In this document: in pieces, positions 24,536-32,972 of the stretch | Numbering within the stretch: position 1 is the stretch's first letter | How the letters are laid out: each line of letters starts with the position of its first letter | Notes under the pieces: generated by a model | What the model saw: only the letters and a program-made list of their open reading frames with translations | The model's database searches: none | What the model was told of the DNA's origin: nothing | Assembly: GCA_937884385.1 (NCBI GenBank) | Contig: CALGCW010000221.1 | Coordinates: 1-64,000 of the forward strand | Source: an uncultured Clostridia bacterium | GTDB lineage: Bacteria > Bacillota > Clostridia > Oscillospirales > CAG-272 | Length of the DNA: 64,000 bases | Reading direction: 5' to 3' | Made by a program: the position numbers and the translations under genes

Positions 24536-25441
24536 TTACGTATTGAAATTATCTTCTCTTAGTATTCCTTCTATTACGAGCGCACCGTCCGCGACAGCCG
24601 TAATTACCTGATATACTTCGCGCTCGCGTATATCTCCTATAGCATACAATCCTTCAATATTCGTCTTGCAATAGTTGTCCGTTTTAATTTGACCGTTATA
24701 TGAGAGCTCAAGACCGTCTATTGAAAACTTCATATTGGGCTGTTCGCCAACGGCTACAAATAATCCTTCACAATCAATTTTTTGGATGTCACCGCCCGTG
24801 AGAACCTCAATTCCATTAAGCGAATGATCAGCAAGAAATCGGATGACGGTGGAATTCAAAATAAGCTCAATATCGGGATTATTCTTAACTCGCTCGACAA
24901 GATAATTGGCTGCTCTGAATGAATCGCGTCTGTGTATAAGAAAAACTTTGCTGCATATACCTGCAAGGTAGATCGCTTGTGTCAAGGCACTATCCCCACC
25001 GCCAACGATCGCAACAGTTTTATCCTTAAAAAAGAATCCGTCACAGGTTGCACAGTACGATACACCTGTCCCGACAAGTTCTTCTTCGCCGTCGATGCCG
25101 AGATGCTTATGAGATCTTCCGGTTGCAATAATAACGTATCTTGATTCAAATATATCCTTCTTTGTATATACTTTAAAGCAGTTTTCTGTTTTTTCGATGG
25201 AAACAACGGCTTTTTTTATTATAGAAATACCCTGCGACTTGACGTGTTCTCGGAAATTATTGTATAAGTCAACTCCGCTGATCGCAGTAAATCCAAGATA
25301 GTTTTCTATTTCAACAGCTTTTGTTAACTGGCATTCAGAGGGACCCTTATCAATAATTATTGCTGATAGCCCTGCACGCTTTGCATATATTGCGGCAGAC
25401 AGACCCGCAGGTCCTCCGCCTATAATAATTACGTCATTCAT
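24536..25441 (-). CDS. trxB: Thioredoxin reductase-like FAD/NAD(P)-dependent disulfide oxidoreductase
   Basis: 301 residues: FAD loop VIIIGGGPAGLSAAIYAKRAG at the N-terminus, redox-active CATC in GTGVSYCATCDGFFF, NAD(P)H loop AIVGGGDSALTQAIYLA and the C-terminal FAD contact GLYAIGDIR. It reduces thioredoxin in the cytoplasm. NADPH versus ferredoxin as donor cannot be settled by eye. The ATG at 25441 has AAAGGAT upstream; the frame to 25567 overlaps divIC and lacks homology. It follows divIC by 16 bases. Confidence 0.92.
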   Translation of the reverse strand: MNDVIIIGGGPAGLSAAIYAKRAGLSAIIIDKGPSECQLTKAVEIENYLGFTAISGVDLYNNFREHVKSQGISIIKKAVVSIEKTENCFKVYTKKDIFESRYVIIATGRSHKHLGIDGEEELVGTGVSYCATCDGFFFKDKTVAIVGGGDSALTQAIYLAGICSKVFLIHRRDSFRAANYLVERVKNNPDIELILNSTVIRFLADHSLNGIEVLTGGDIQKIDCEGLFVAVGEQPNMKFSIDGLELSYNGQIKTDNYCKTNIEGLYAIGDIREREVYQVITAVADGALVIEGILREDNFNT

Positions 25442-25457
25442 ATTTTTATCCTTTCCT

Positions 25458-25751
25458 TTATTCAAAATAATAGACAGTCTCATCAGGGTAGCAGAACCCC
25501 AAAAATCTTGCCATTCGTTCTTTGTATTCCTTGTTGATATCCGAGTTAAGAAGATATTCGAGTTCATCTATTTCTATAGACCTATTCTCTACTATTTCAC
25601 GTAATCTTTTGTTTTCGGCTTCTATTTCACGGTATTCTATCATCTTGTTTAAAAAAGATATCAAGGCAATGACGAGCAAGAAAGCAACGAATAGCTTTAC
25701 AAGAAAAGAAGGGAGCTTGTTAATTGGTATAGATTTTTCCTTTTTTTTCAT
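25458..25751 (-). CDS. divIC: Septum formation initiator (DivIC/FtsB family)
   Basis: 97 residues, bitopic: basic cytoplasmic N-terminus (KKKEKS), one membrane helix (about 20-38), then an extracytoplasmic coiled coil (EYREIEAENKRLREIVENR) ending in the family motif region MARFLGFCYPDETVYYFE. It works in the divisome with FtsL/DivIB. The ATG at 25751 follows AAGGAG; a TTG ten codons earlier would place the RBS inside the gene. It overlaps the end of yabQ by 32 bases, as expected for the conserved yabP-yabQ-divIC block. Confidence 0.9.
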   Translation of the reverse strand: MKKKEKSIPINKLPSFLVKLFVAFLLVIALISFLNKMIEYREIEAENKRLREIVENRSIEIDELEYLLNSDINKEYKERMARFLGFCYPDETVYYFE

Positions 25752-26226
25752 TTTCTCCTTCCTTTCTTTGACTAACTTCAATATTATTATACATCTTTAA
25801 TTTGAGTTTTGCAATAGGCATAATAAAAAAACGGCAGATATACACAATTATTTTTTTGACAATCTTCATCAGACTTCGTATTGGTATGACTATTATTGAT
25901 ACTATTTTGCAAACTATATTTACCGCTATCTTTACGGTTCGTCTGAAGAGGAATCTGAAAGCTGCATATCCGAGAAAAATAAAAAATGGGTACACTACAC
26001 GGAATATGCCTCTGTTGGCGTAAAAAATGACAAGGATTATTGTTAGCGTTAAGCTTAGTAAAATAGCTATATCCATAATTGTACGAATACTTCTCTTTGT
26101 TTTGGGATGTGAGGAAAAGAAGCTTTCACTAAAGAAAAGCAATGCATCATATGCAATTGACTGCATTCCACCGATAACTATTATAACTAATGATTGTCGA
26201 AAAATATCGGATACGATCAAGTGCAT
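25720..26226 (-). CDS. yabQ: Spore cortex biosynthesis membrane protein YabQ
   Basis: 168 residues with four hydrophobic helices in the first two thirds (about 8-30, 45-65, 68-95, 100-135) and a basic tail. The sequence IVIGGMQSIAYDALLFF and the helix content match YabQ, a SigE-dependent membrane protein required for cortex formation in Bacillus. Identification rests mainly on position: it lies between yabP (one-base overlap, TAATG) and divIC, exactly the Bacillus order. Confidence 0.88.
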   Translation of the reverse strand: MHLIVSDIFRQSLVIIVIGGMQSIAYDALLFFSESFFSSHPKTKRSIRTIMDIAILLSLTLTIILVIFYANRGIFRVVYPFFIFLGYAAFRFLFRRTVKIAVNIVCKIVSIIVIPIRSLMKIVKKIIVYICRFFIMPIAKLKLKMYNNIEVSQRKEGENEKKGKIYTN

Positions 26227-26513
26227 TATTTGAATAACCTCGAAAGAAATGATGATTTCTCGTAATCCAGAGAGTCATAGTAGTTAATAGCATTTATCTT
26301 CCCTCGCATTTCTACCTCGCCCTTTTCAACGTTTAGAACAGTGATATGAATATTTTCCCCATCAATAGAAAGATCACCGTGAACAGTTTTAAGATTAACG
26401 CTATTTTCATCAAAGCTTATTATTTCTTTTACACCGGTAATGCTTAAACATTCTCTTGAACGCAAAATAAGATCCTGCGATACTTTATTAACCGACGGTT
26501 TACTCTCTAACAT
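26226..26513 (-). CDS. yabP: Sporulation protein YabP
   Basis: 95 residues of the YabP/YqfC family: RECLSITGVKEIISFDENSVNLKT followed by LSIDGENIHITVLNVEKGEVEMRGKINAI is the diagnostic core. In Bacillus it is made in the mother cell and needed for the cortex. The ATG at 26513 has TTGGAGG upstream; the frame extends six codons further without an RBS. Its stop overlaps the yabQ start by one base. Confidence 0.93.
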   Translation of the reverse strand: MLESKPSVNKVSQDLILRSRECLSITGVKEIISFDENSVNLKTVHGDLSIDGENIHITVLNVEKGEVEMRGKINAINYYDSLDYEKSSFLSRLFK

Positions 26514-26569
26514 AAAAAACCTCCAACACATTATAGTCTAAAATATGTCAGAGGTATTAGTTTTATGAA

Positions 26570-26812
26570 TCAGTCTATTACTTTATAAAGGCTTGTGGCT
26601 TCATCCTTAAGCACGTGATCCTTGACGTCGAGCACTTCTACTTTAAGTGTTCGCGTACCAAACGTTACTTCAAGAATATCGCCTGATTTTACATCGTATG
26701 AAGCCTTTGCAGGTCTACCGTTGACAGTGACATGAGCATTATCACAGGCATCGTTAGCGACAGTCCTTCTTTTAATTATTCTGGATACTTTTAAAAATTT
26801 ATCAAGTCTCAT
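26570..26812 (-). CDS. rqcP: S4-domain RNA-binding protein RqcP (YabO/HslR-like)
   Basis: 80 residues, a single S4 RNA-binding domain: MRLDKFLKVSRIIKRRTVAND, then NAHVTVNGRPAKASYDVKSGDILEV. In Bacillus RqcP binds the 50S subunit with RqcH and promotes alanine tailing of stalled nascent chains. It sits upstream of yabP as in Bacillus. The C-terminus is short, without the basic tail of E. coli HslR. Confidence 0.93.
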   Translation of the reverse strand: MRLDKFLKVSRIIKRRTVANDACDNAHVTVNGRPAKASYDVKSGDILEVTFGTRTLKVEVLDVKDHVLKDEATSLYKVID

Positions 26813-26829
26813 AATATGTACCGCAATAA

Positions 26830-26855
26830 ATTATGGGCGGTTAACCGCCCATAAT
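26830..26855 (-). terminator. Hairpin after hup
   Basis: 11-bp perfect stem ATTATGGGCGG / CCGCCCATAAT with loop TTAA. On the minus strand the following bases (TTATTG) are a poor U-tract, so this may attenuate rather than fully stop transcription into rqcP-yabPQ, or stabilise the hup mRNA end. Confidence 0.65.
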
Positions 26856-26869
26856 CAATAAACAAAAAA

Positions 26870-27142
26870 TTAGTTTACTGCATCCTTAAATGCCTTACCA
26901 GCTGTGAATGTGGGGTGCTTGGAAGCAGGAATAACGATTTCCTCGCCTGTCTTGGGGTTTCTACCCTTTCTCTCGCCGCGAGCTTTAACTTCGAATGTAC
27001 CGAAGCCAACGAGCTGAACCTTTTCACCATTCTTAAGAGCAGCTACGATAGAATCTGTAACAGCCTTAACTGCAACTTCTGCGTCTTTCTTTGTGAGCTT
27101 GCCAGCAGCGGCAACTGCTTCAACCAATTGTACTTTGTTCAT
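26870..27142 (-). CDS. hup: HU family DNA-binding protein
   Basis: 90 residues, the complete HU fold: [22 protein letters not shown], the [23 protein letters not shown] arm, and the [18 protein letters not shown] end. It bends and compacts DNA as a dimer. HU is encoded next to the mazG/yabO genes in many Clostridia. It has its own promoter in the 200-base gap behind mazG and a hairpin after its stop, so it is probably expressed much more than its neighbours. Confidence 0.97.
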   Translation of the reverse strand: MNKVQLVEAVAAAGKLTKKDAEVAVKAVTDSIVAALKNGEKVQLVGFGTFEVKARGERKGRNPKTGEEIVIPASKHPTFTAGKAFKDAVN

Positions 27143-27193
27143 AATTTAGTCCTAACCTTTCATAATTTGTGTTATTTCTAACACTACAATAAT

Positions 27194-27222
27194 ATGATAT
27201 CACAGAAAGCTTGATTTTGCAA
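27194..27222 (-). promoter_or_regulatory. SigA promoter of hup
   Basis: Minus strand: TTGCAA (27217-27222), 17-base spacer, TATCAT (27194-27199) with TGTGA before it. The remaining 120 bases back to mazG are very AT-rich and show nothing else I can name. Confidence 0.65.
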
Positions 27223-27343
27223 GACTTTTTTGCATTTTTTATGTGATTTTTTGTGCTTTTTTTATATAATTTGAACATAATTTTTTGCTTTTGTTATTAG
27301 TAAACAAACAATATTGCTGAAATTTGTTCAAATTCTACGAAAA

Positions 27344-28048
27344 TCATTTATTGTATTTTTCCACAAAGCTATTTGAATACTTATAAAGAGCCTCTTCGGC
27401 ATCAACATCTTTCTTATAGCAAAGCGCAGATACTGTAAACAAAAGCTCACCAACCAACATTTCCGAGTTTGATTCGGAGGTGCTTTCCATCGAACTGAGC
27501 AAAGCTTGTGCTCTTGAAATCAGCTCGGAATCGTCAATTGAAACGTACTCCCCGGATTTTTTAGAGAGCTTTTGAGCACGCATTAATGCGGGCGTCATAG
27601 ATGGGATACTGCTTAAGCGATCATACATCGATTCCCTCTTTTTCTCCACATTTTTTATTGCTTCCCAGTTGCTCAACACTTCATCCGCAGTATTTGCTTT
27701 AATATCTCCAAATATATGTGGGTGGCGATGGATTAGCTTAACGCAAACATCGTTAGCTACATCATTAATATCAAATCTGCCCGCTTCCTTTTCCATCTGT
27801 GCGTGGAATACGACCTGAAGCATTACATCGCCAAGCTCCTCACGTAAAAGATCAAAATTCTCGGTATCGATTGCTTCTATTACCTCATATGTTTCTTCGA
27901 TGAAATTTTTTCTAATACTTGTGTGAGTTTGCTCTGCATCCCAGGGACAACCTCCCTCTCCTCTAAGTATGGCGAGAATCGTGCAAAGATCCTCAAAATT
28001 ATATGATGATTGTGATAGTAATTTTTCAACTTCAATATTTTTATTCAT
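27344..28048 (-). CDS. mazG: Nucleoside triphosphate pyrophosphohydrolase (MazG)
   Basis: 234 residues. The MazG core shows GGCPWDAEQTHTSIRKNFIEE, the metal-binding EExxE in EETYEVIEA, and EELGDVMLQVVFH, then a partial second MazG-like half. It cleans the nucleotide pool by hydrolysing non-canonical NTPs to NMP and PPi. It lacks the N-terminal tetrapyrrole-methylase-like domain of Bacillus YabN. It lies 14 bases after the spoVB-like flippase, preserving the yabM-yabN order. Confidence 0.93.
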   Translation of the reverse strand: MNKNIEVEKLLSQSSYNFEDLCTILAILRGEGGCPWDAEQTHTSIRKNFIEETYEVIEAIDTENFDLLREELGDVMLQVVFHAQMEKEAGRFDINDVANDVCVKLIHRHPHIFGDIKANTADEVLSNWEAIKNVEKKRESMYDRLSSIPSMTPALMRAQKLSKKSGEYVSIDDSELISRAQALLSSMESTSESNSEMLVGELLFTVSALCYKKDVDAEEALYKYSNSFVEKYNK

Positions 28049-28062
28049 AATTGTGTCCTATT

Positions 28063-29685
28063 CTAAATTAGTTTTGATTTGATTAATATTCTATTTATTT
28101 TTTCGCCTGCAGGAAGCATCAGGATCTCATCGCCGCTGATAGTTTTCAGCTTAATAATGCTCAAAAGATAAATAAGCACTATTTCGGCGAGAATGGGGAT
28201 CATCAACCACCTGGAGTACATCACGGCGCTAAGGATAACATAGGTGAAGGCGCCGGTAGATATTGAAATGAGTGAAGCTACCAGTGGCTTTACAAACAAA
28301 GTGTATACTTTGTCGATCCTTGGCGATCTTTGAAGAATAAAATAAAGGTTTATTGATACGATCGTGATAGTTGATATCAAAGTGCTGATTGGAGCACCGT
28401 AAACGCTGATTTCAGGTATGCCTATCAAAATGAATGCGAGTATTACCTTGACAGCTACGCCCACGAGCATACTTATTATGGGTTTGTTGACTTCTTTATG
28501 TGCTTGGAGAATAGCATTGGTAACTGTTATCATAGCTGACATAAAGACGGATAGACCAAGCAAGGAAAGCAAAGGTGACGTATACTCAATTTCATTCGTT
28601 TGTGAAGAAAACAATAGCGAAAGAATTTGCTTGCTGAAGACTGAAATGCCAAGACCCGATGGTATGGCAATGATGGCTGTCAACTTTATGGCAGAGGAAG
28701 TGACTTTGATTTCCTTTTCTGCGTTTGAAGTTTCGATGGCATTGGTCAGCATCGGTATTAATGGAAGTGCGATCGCAGAAATCAATGTGGCGGGAAGATT
28801 GTAAACGGAAACTGCCATAGTACTGTACGCACCGAATATTGCATTCGCGCTTTTCTGACTGTATCCGATGTCAGCAAGGCGTATGAGGATCAAACTCATA
28901 TCTATTACTTTTGAAAGGCTCAATATCGTTGAGCTTAATGTAATAGGAACGGCAATACTGAAAATATCGCGCAGTATCCGGTTAGTTTTCTGAACCCTTT
29001 CGGAGGGCTTGTTTAGTAGCGTTGGTTTATGAAAAAGCTTAAATAGTATTAAATAAAGCAATGAAAGCCCAATACCTATCGTTAAGCCGAATACCGCAAA
29101 AGCGGCAGCAATATGGATGGAGTAACCTTTGTTAATTGCGTATATCGCAAAGCCAAGTCCTAAAACGAGCTTTCCCAAGGCTTCTATGATTTGAGAAACA
29201 GCCGTGGGAATCATTATCTGCTTCCCCTGAAAATAACCTCTGATCGCACTTGTTATGCATATCATAAACAAAGCGGGCGATATCGCAAAAATTGAAAATG
29301 ATGCCTTATCGCTTTTAATCAAAAGTGATAGCTGTTTATGAAAGACACACAGCACAGCAGTACCTATCAAACCCAAGGCGCCGAGAGCTATGACCGAGGT
29401 CTTGTAAACTTTTTCAGCATTACCGACATTGCCGTGAGAGTAATTTTGAGATATCAACATAGATATTGCAACGGGGATACCTGTTGTTGATATAACGAAG
29501 AAGAGTGAATAAATCTCATATGCAGAATTAAAGTACCCCATTCCCTCTGCTCCGAGATATTCCATCATCGGAATCTTATAGAACATACCGATGATCTTAA
29601 CAATAAAAGTGGAAATAGCGAGAACTGCTACGCCGGAGAAAAACTGCTTTCCATAACCCTTGGTTTTTTTCTCTAACGTTGGCAT
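28063..29685 (-). CDS. Polysaccharide biosynthesis/lipid flippase of the SpoVB (YabM) family
   Basis: 540 residues, about 14 membrane helices, MOP (MviN/MATE-like) superfamily. The N-terminus FFSGVAVLAISTFIVKIIGMFYKIPMMEYLGAEGMGYF is the SpoVB/Wzx signature. Family members flip lipid II or related undecaprenyl-linked sugars; Bacillus SpoVB is needed for cortex synthesis, but related proteins (YtgP, MurJ) also serve vegetative walls. The position directly before mazG-(hup)-rqcP-yabP supports the SpoVB/YabM assignment. Confidence 0.88.
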   Translation of the reverse strand: MPTLEKKTKGYGKQFFSGVAVLAISTFIVKIIGMFYKIPMMEYLGAEGMGYFNSAYEIYSLFFVISTTGIPVAISMLISQNYSHGNVGNAEKVYKTSVIALGALGLIGTAVLCVFHKQLSLLIKSDKASFSIFAISPALFMICITSAIRGYFQGKQIMIPTAVSQIIEALGKLVLGLGFAIYAINKGYSIHIAAAFAVFGLTIGIGLSLLYLILFKLFHKPTLLNKPSERVQKTNRILRDIFSIAVPITLSSTILSLSKVIDMSLILIRLADIGYSQKSANAIFGAYSTMAVSVYNLPATLISAIALPLIPMLTNAIETSNAEKEIKVTSSAIKLTAIIAIPSGLGISVFSKQILSLLFSSQTNEIEYTSPLLSLLGLSVFMSAMITVTNAILQAHKEVNKPIISMLVGVAVKVILAFILIGIPEISVYGAPISTLISTITIVSINLYFILQRSPRIDKVYTLFVKPLVASLISISTGAFTYVILSAVMYSRWLMIPILAEIVLIYLLSIIKLKTISGDEILMLPAGEKINRILIKSKLI

Positions 29686-29707
29686 GCTCTCGCCCCTCCA
29701 TTAAGTA

Positions 29708-30994
29708 TTAATCAAAATAATGCTTGCAGATATTGTCAAATTCCCTGTTCAGCTTTTCAATGTCTATTGTTGTGTACTCACCGTTTTGATAAAGTATCTC
29801 ACCGTCAACCATTGTCATAAGCACGTTAGAGGAATTTGCGCTGTAAGAGAGTGTACAATATGTATCAAAGCAAGGCTTATTGTTTATAGCATTAAGGTCT
29901 ATCAGTACAAGATCCGCACGGTTTCCGACTTTGATTTTTCCACAGTCATCTCTTCCCTGACTTTTTGCTCCGTTAAGAGTAGCAATATCAAGCATTTGAG
30001 AAGCAAGGGTTGCTTCCGCATCACGGTTTACCCCCTTATGCAGAATGGATGCAAGTTGATACTCTCTCATAATATCAAGGGTATTATTTGAAGCGGCACC
30101 GTCCGTTCCAAGAGATACGCAAAGTCCCTTTTCAAGCATTTTAGGAAGTCGAGCAACACCACTGCCAAGCTTGAGGTTGCTGGTAGCGTTATGCGAAACA
30201 AATGCACCGTGTTCTCTGATGATATCCATATCATTATCCGTTACGTACACGCAGTGAGCAAGTGTGGTGGGCGAGGCAAGGACACCTGTGTCGAGAAAGA
30301 ACTCAATTGGAGTTTTGCCGTGTTTTTCTATGCACGCAATATGCTCGCTTTCGCTTTCAGAAGCGTGAAGCTGCATTCTGAGACCTTTAGATTTAGTATA
30401 TTCAGCTACCTCGCGAATATACCTCTCTTGATTCGTATATTCTGCGTGAAGAGACATATCCATAATCAATCTGCCATTATTTGCGTTGTTATAACGCTCT
30501 ATCCACTCGATGGATTCTGCAAATCTCCAGTCGCCCTTGATCGTCGCCGCATCGCCAAACGAAACAAGAGAACGGGAAAGATTTGCTTTAATACCGGTTT
30601 CAATTACCGCTTCACACACGGAGTTTACAAACATATACATATCAGAGAAAGAGACGATACCGTTTTTAAGCATCTCGGCAATCGCATATTTTGCACCTAC
30701 GTAAACATTCTCGGAATTGAGACGCTCCTCTGCGGGATAGATTTTTTCATTGAGCCAACGGGCAAGAGGCAGATCCTCACCGTATCCACGGAACATAACC
30801 ATAGCTGCGTGACAATGGGAATTATAAAAACCGGGGATCAAAAGATTTCCATTTCCGTCGATTACTCTATCATAGTCAGCAGGGCGCTCCAAGCCAACGT
30901 AAGAAATTAGATTATTGTCGGTCAAAACATATATATGCTTGTCTTCAAATCCGTATTCTTCGGGGATCCTTACTTTTTCAAATAATATTTTCAT
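29708..30994 (-). CDS. S-adenosylhomocysteine/5'-methylthioadenosine deaminase-type amidohydrolase
   Basis: 428 residues, metal-dependent TIM barrel. Metal ligands: HCH in NSHCHAAMVMFRGY, the His of HASESESEH, the His of AHCVYVTD, and Asp of SLGTDGAASNN. WLNEKIYPAEERL and the flanking composite beta domain match the MtaD/SahD branch of the TrzN/AtzA-like group. It would deaminate SAH or MTA to the inosyl compounds. This fits an organism that recycles SAM by-products, and metH/metF lie later in the window. Guanine- or isoxanthopterin-type substrates are less likely alternatives. Confidence 0.85.
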   Translation of the reverse strand: MKILFEKVRIPEEYGFEDKHIYVLTDNNLISYVGLERPADYDRVIDGNGNLLIPGFYNSHCHAAMVMFRGYGEDLPLARWLNEKIYPAEERLNSENVYVGAKYAIAEMLKNGIVSFSDMYMFVNSVCEAVIETGIKANLSRSLVSFGDAATIKGDWRFAESIEWIERYNNANNGRLIMDMSLHAEYTNQERYIREVAEYTKSKGLRMQLHASESESEHIACIEKHGKTPIEFFLDTGVLASPTTLAHCVYVTDNDMDIIREHGAFVSHNATSNLKLGSGVARLPKMLEKGLCVSLGTDGAASNNTLDIMREYQLASILHKGVNRDAEATLASQMLDIATLNGAKSQGRDDCGKIKVGNRADLVLIDLNAINNKPCFDTYCTLSYSANSSNVLMTMVDGEILYQNGEYTTIDIEKLNREFDNICKHYFD

Positions 30995-31006
30995 ATATTC
31001 CTCCTT

Positions 31007-32494
31007 TTATATGTGAGAGGCGTAGAATTTCCTGATTTCTTCATCTGTTTTAGACGATGAATTATTGCTTAGGTATTCATATGGGTATTTGGGGTTGAAA
31101 AACCTCATTATTTTGGTAGAGGCGATATTTGCAGGATAGTATTCTACAAGCTTTGTCACAGCTCCTGCACCAACAGCCAAGATGGAATGAACCTCTTCCA
31201 TCATATAGACGTTGTATAGACCCTCATATCCTTCTTGCGCAAAGCCGACGTTTTCAAAATTGCCAACAGTGTTTTTCTGCCTGTACATATAATACGGAAT
31301 ATATCCTGCGGCTTGTGCTCGAAGCTGGGAATAATCGACGCACTTGCCCGCGTCACCGCCTCGAATTGAATAAATGTCTTTATTCTTGGCAAGAATGTCC
31401 GACGCTTTTTTGACGCAGAACGTATGTACGGTTATATTTTCCGGTTCAAGGGCTATGATCTTATCAAATGTTGACGAGAAATACTTAAAATTGTCACCGG
31501 GCAATCCCGCGATCAAATCGGTGTTTATGCACTTGATGCCCGATTCACGAGCGATTTCAAAGGCGCTATAGAACTCTTCAATACTATGACTTCTGCCTAT
31601 TGACTTGATTACCTGCTCATTGAGTGACTGAGGATTTACGCTTATTCTAGTAATACCGTATTTCTTTGCAACAGCAAGCTTTTCTGCAGTAATTGTATCG
31701 GGTCTGCCGCCCTCAAGGGTAAATTCTTCAAGAGCGTTAACATCGATCTTGGATGCAATCAGAGACAGGAGCTCTTCAAGCTGATCCGATGTTAAGATGG
31801 TAGGCGTTCCTCCGCCGATATATATAGTTTTTAAGTTAAGCTTTAATTCATTTACTGTATTCAGGAGCCTTGAAAGATCCTCAGTGAGCTTTTCGAGATA
31901 CTCGGGAATCAAAGATAAAAGCTTAGGTGTTGTATAGGATACGAATGAGCAATAGGAGCATCGAGAGGGACAGAAAGGAATTGAAATGTAGATACTGCAA
32001 TCCTTAATGTCTGGCGTGGCGATGAGCTTTTGCTCCCTTCGAGCAATATCAGTTGCAAGAGATGCTTTTTTGGGAATTACGTAATAGTCGTTATTAAGTA
32101 TCTTTCTTACCTTTGTCTTGCTATTTCCGTTCAACAGCATTTCCATTGCTACCTTGGATGGTCTGACTCCGGTCAATATGCCCCAGGAGGGACGGTATCC
32201 AAGTATTTCACTTCCTACAGCAAGAACAACGTTTCCTGCGGCAATTTTTGCGCTTCTCTGCTTTGTCCTTTCGGGAACAAAATCAATGGATTTTTCTGCG
32301 GTTACCGTTTTACCCATATATGTCAACGTAGCGGTGGCAAAAGACGCAGATTCACTGTTCGTGACAGAAACGTGCATTATGGGTGTCTCTTCAGTAATTA
32401 TAGGATTTTGTTCAAATTTCTCTCCCGGGAAGAATATCATGCAAAGTGTTTGAACGTAGAAAGCGTTGATATCTCCGGTCACGGTTAACTTCAT
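31007..32494 (-). CDS. hemZ: HemZ-type radical SAM protein (coproporphyrinogen dehydrogenase-like)
   Basis: 495 residues. A unique N-terminal 160-residue domain typical of HemZ precedes the radical SAM core. The iron-sulfur motif is IPFCPSRCSYCSF (CxxxCxxC), followed by YIGGGTPTILT, and the HemN-like FTLEGGRPDTI and NTDLIAGLPG. HemZ homologues are conserved in Clostridia that do not make heme, so an actual porphyrin role is uncertain. The gene is 14 bases after dtd and 12 before the deaminase, in the recJ-relA operon. Confidence 0.92.
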   Translation of the reverse strand: MKLTVTGDINAFYVQTLCMIFFPGEKFEQNPIITEETPIMHVSVTNSESASFATATLTYMGKTVTAEKSIDFVPERTKQRSAKIAAGNVVLAVGSEILGYRPSWGILTGVRPSKVAMEMLLNGNSKTKVRKILNNDYYVIPKKASLATDIARREQKLIATPDIKDCSIYISIPFCPSRCSYCSFVSYTTPKLLSLIPEYLEKLTEDLSRLLNTVNELKLNLKTIYIGGGTPTILTSDQLEELLSLIASKIDVNALEEFTLEGGRPDTITAEKLAVAKKYGITRISVNPQSLNEQVIKSIGRSHSIEEFYSAFEIARESGIKCINTDLIAGLPGDNFKYFSSTFDKIIALEPENITVHTFCVKKASDILAKNKDIYSIRGGDAGKCVDYSQLRAQAAGYIPYYMYRQKNTVGNFENVGFAQEGYEGLYNVYMMEEVHSILAVGAGAVTKLVEYYPANIASTKIMRFFNPKYPYEYLSNNSSSKTDEEIRKFYASHI

Positions 32495-32508
32495 TGTTTA
32501 TCTCCTGT

Positions 32509-32958
32509 TTATTTAAGTTCATTGGAATCCATCACTATTGTGACGGGACCGTCGTTATGAATAACTACATGCATATCGGCACCGAATACTCCCGTACCGA
32601 CGTGCTTTACTTCTTTTCTCATTAATTCAACAAAATACTCGTATAGCGGATTAGCTGTAGTGGGCTCTGCAGCACCGAAATAATCGGATCTGTTTCCCTT
32701 TTTATAATTGGCTAATAAGGTGAATTGAGATACAACGAGAGCTTCCCCGTCAATATCCTTAACAGAAAGGTTCATCTTTCCGTTTTCATCACAAAATATA
32801 CGAAGCTTTGAGATCTTTGCGGCAAGCAACTGTGCATCCTTTTCGGTATCACCTTTAGCAACACCGAGGAGTATCATAAGACCCTGATTGCAGCTGCCGT
32901 ATATTTGACCGCTAATAGATACGCTTGCTTCTTTAACTCGTTGAATTACTGCTATCAT
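32509..32958 (-). CDS. dtd: D-aminoacyl-tRNA deacylase
   Basis: 149 residues. It removes mischarged D-amino acids and glycine from tRNA. The two catalytic-cleft motifs are present: SQFTLLANYKKGNRSDYFGAAEP (SQxT) and the C-terminal NDGPVTIVMDS (GPxT-like, with cis-Pro). It follows relA by 14 bases, the widely conserved relA-dtd pair. Confidence 0.97.
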   Translation of the reverse strand: MIAVIQRVKEASVSISGQIYGSCNQGLMILLGVAKGDTEKDAQLLAAKISKLRIFCDENGKMNLSVKDIDGEALVVSQFTLLANYKKGNRSDYFGAAEPTTANPLYEYFVELMRKEVKHVGTGVFGADMHVVIHNDGPVTIVMDSNELK

Positions 32959-32972
32959 AGTTTATTCCTTTA

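Noticed and set aside
30191..30910. 239-codon plus-strand frame opposite the amidohydrolase
   Set aside because: Antisense shadow; high Cys/His/Arg content without domain logic.
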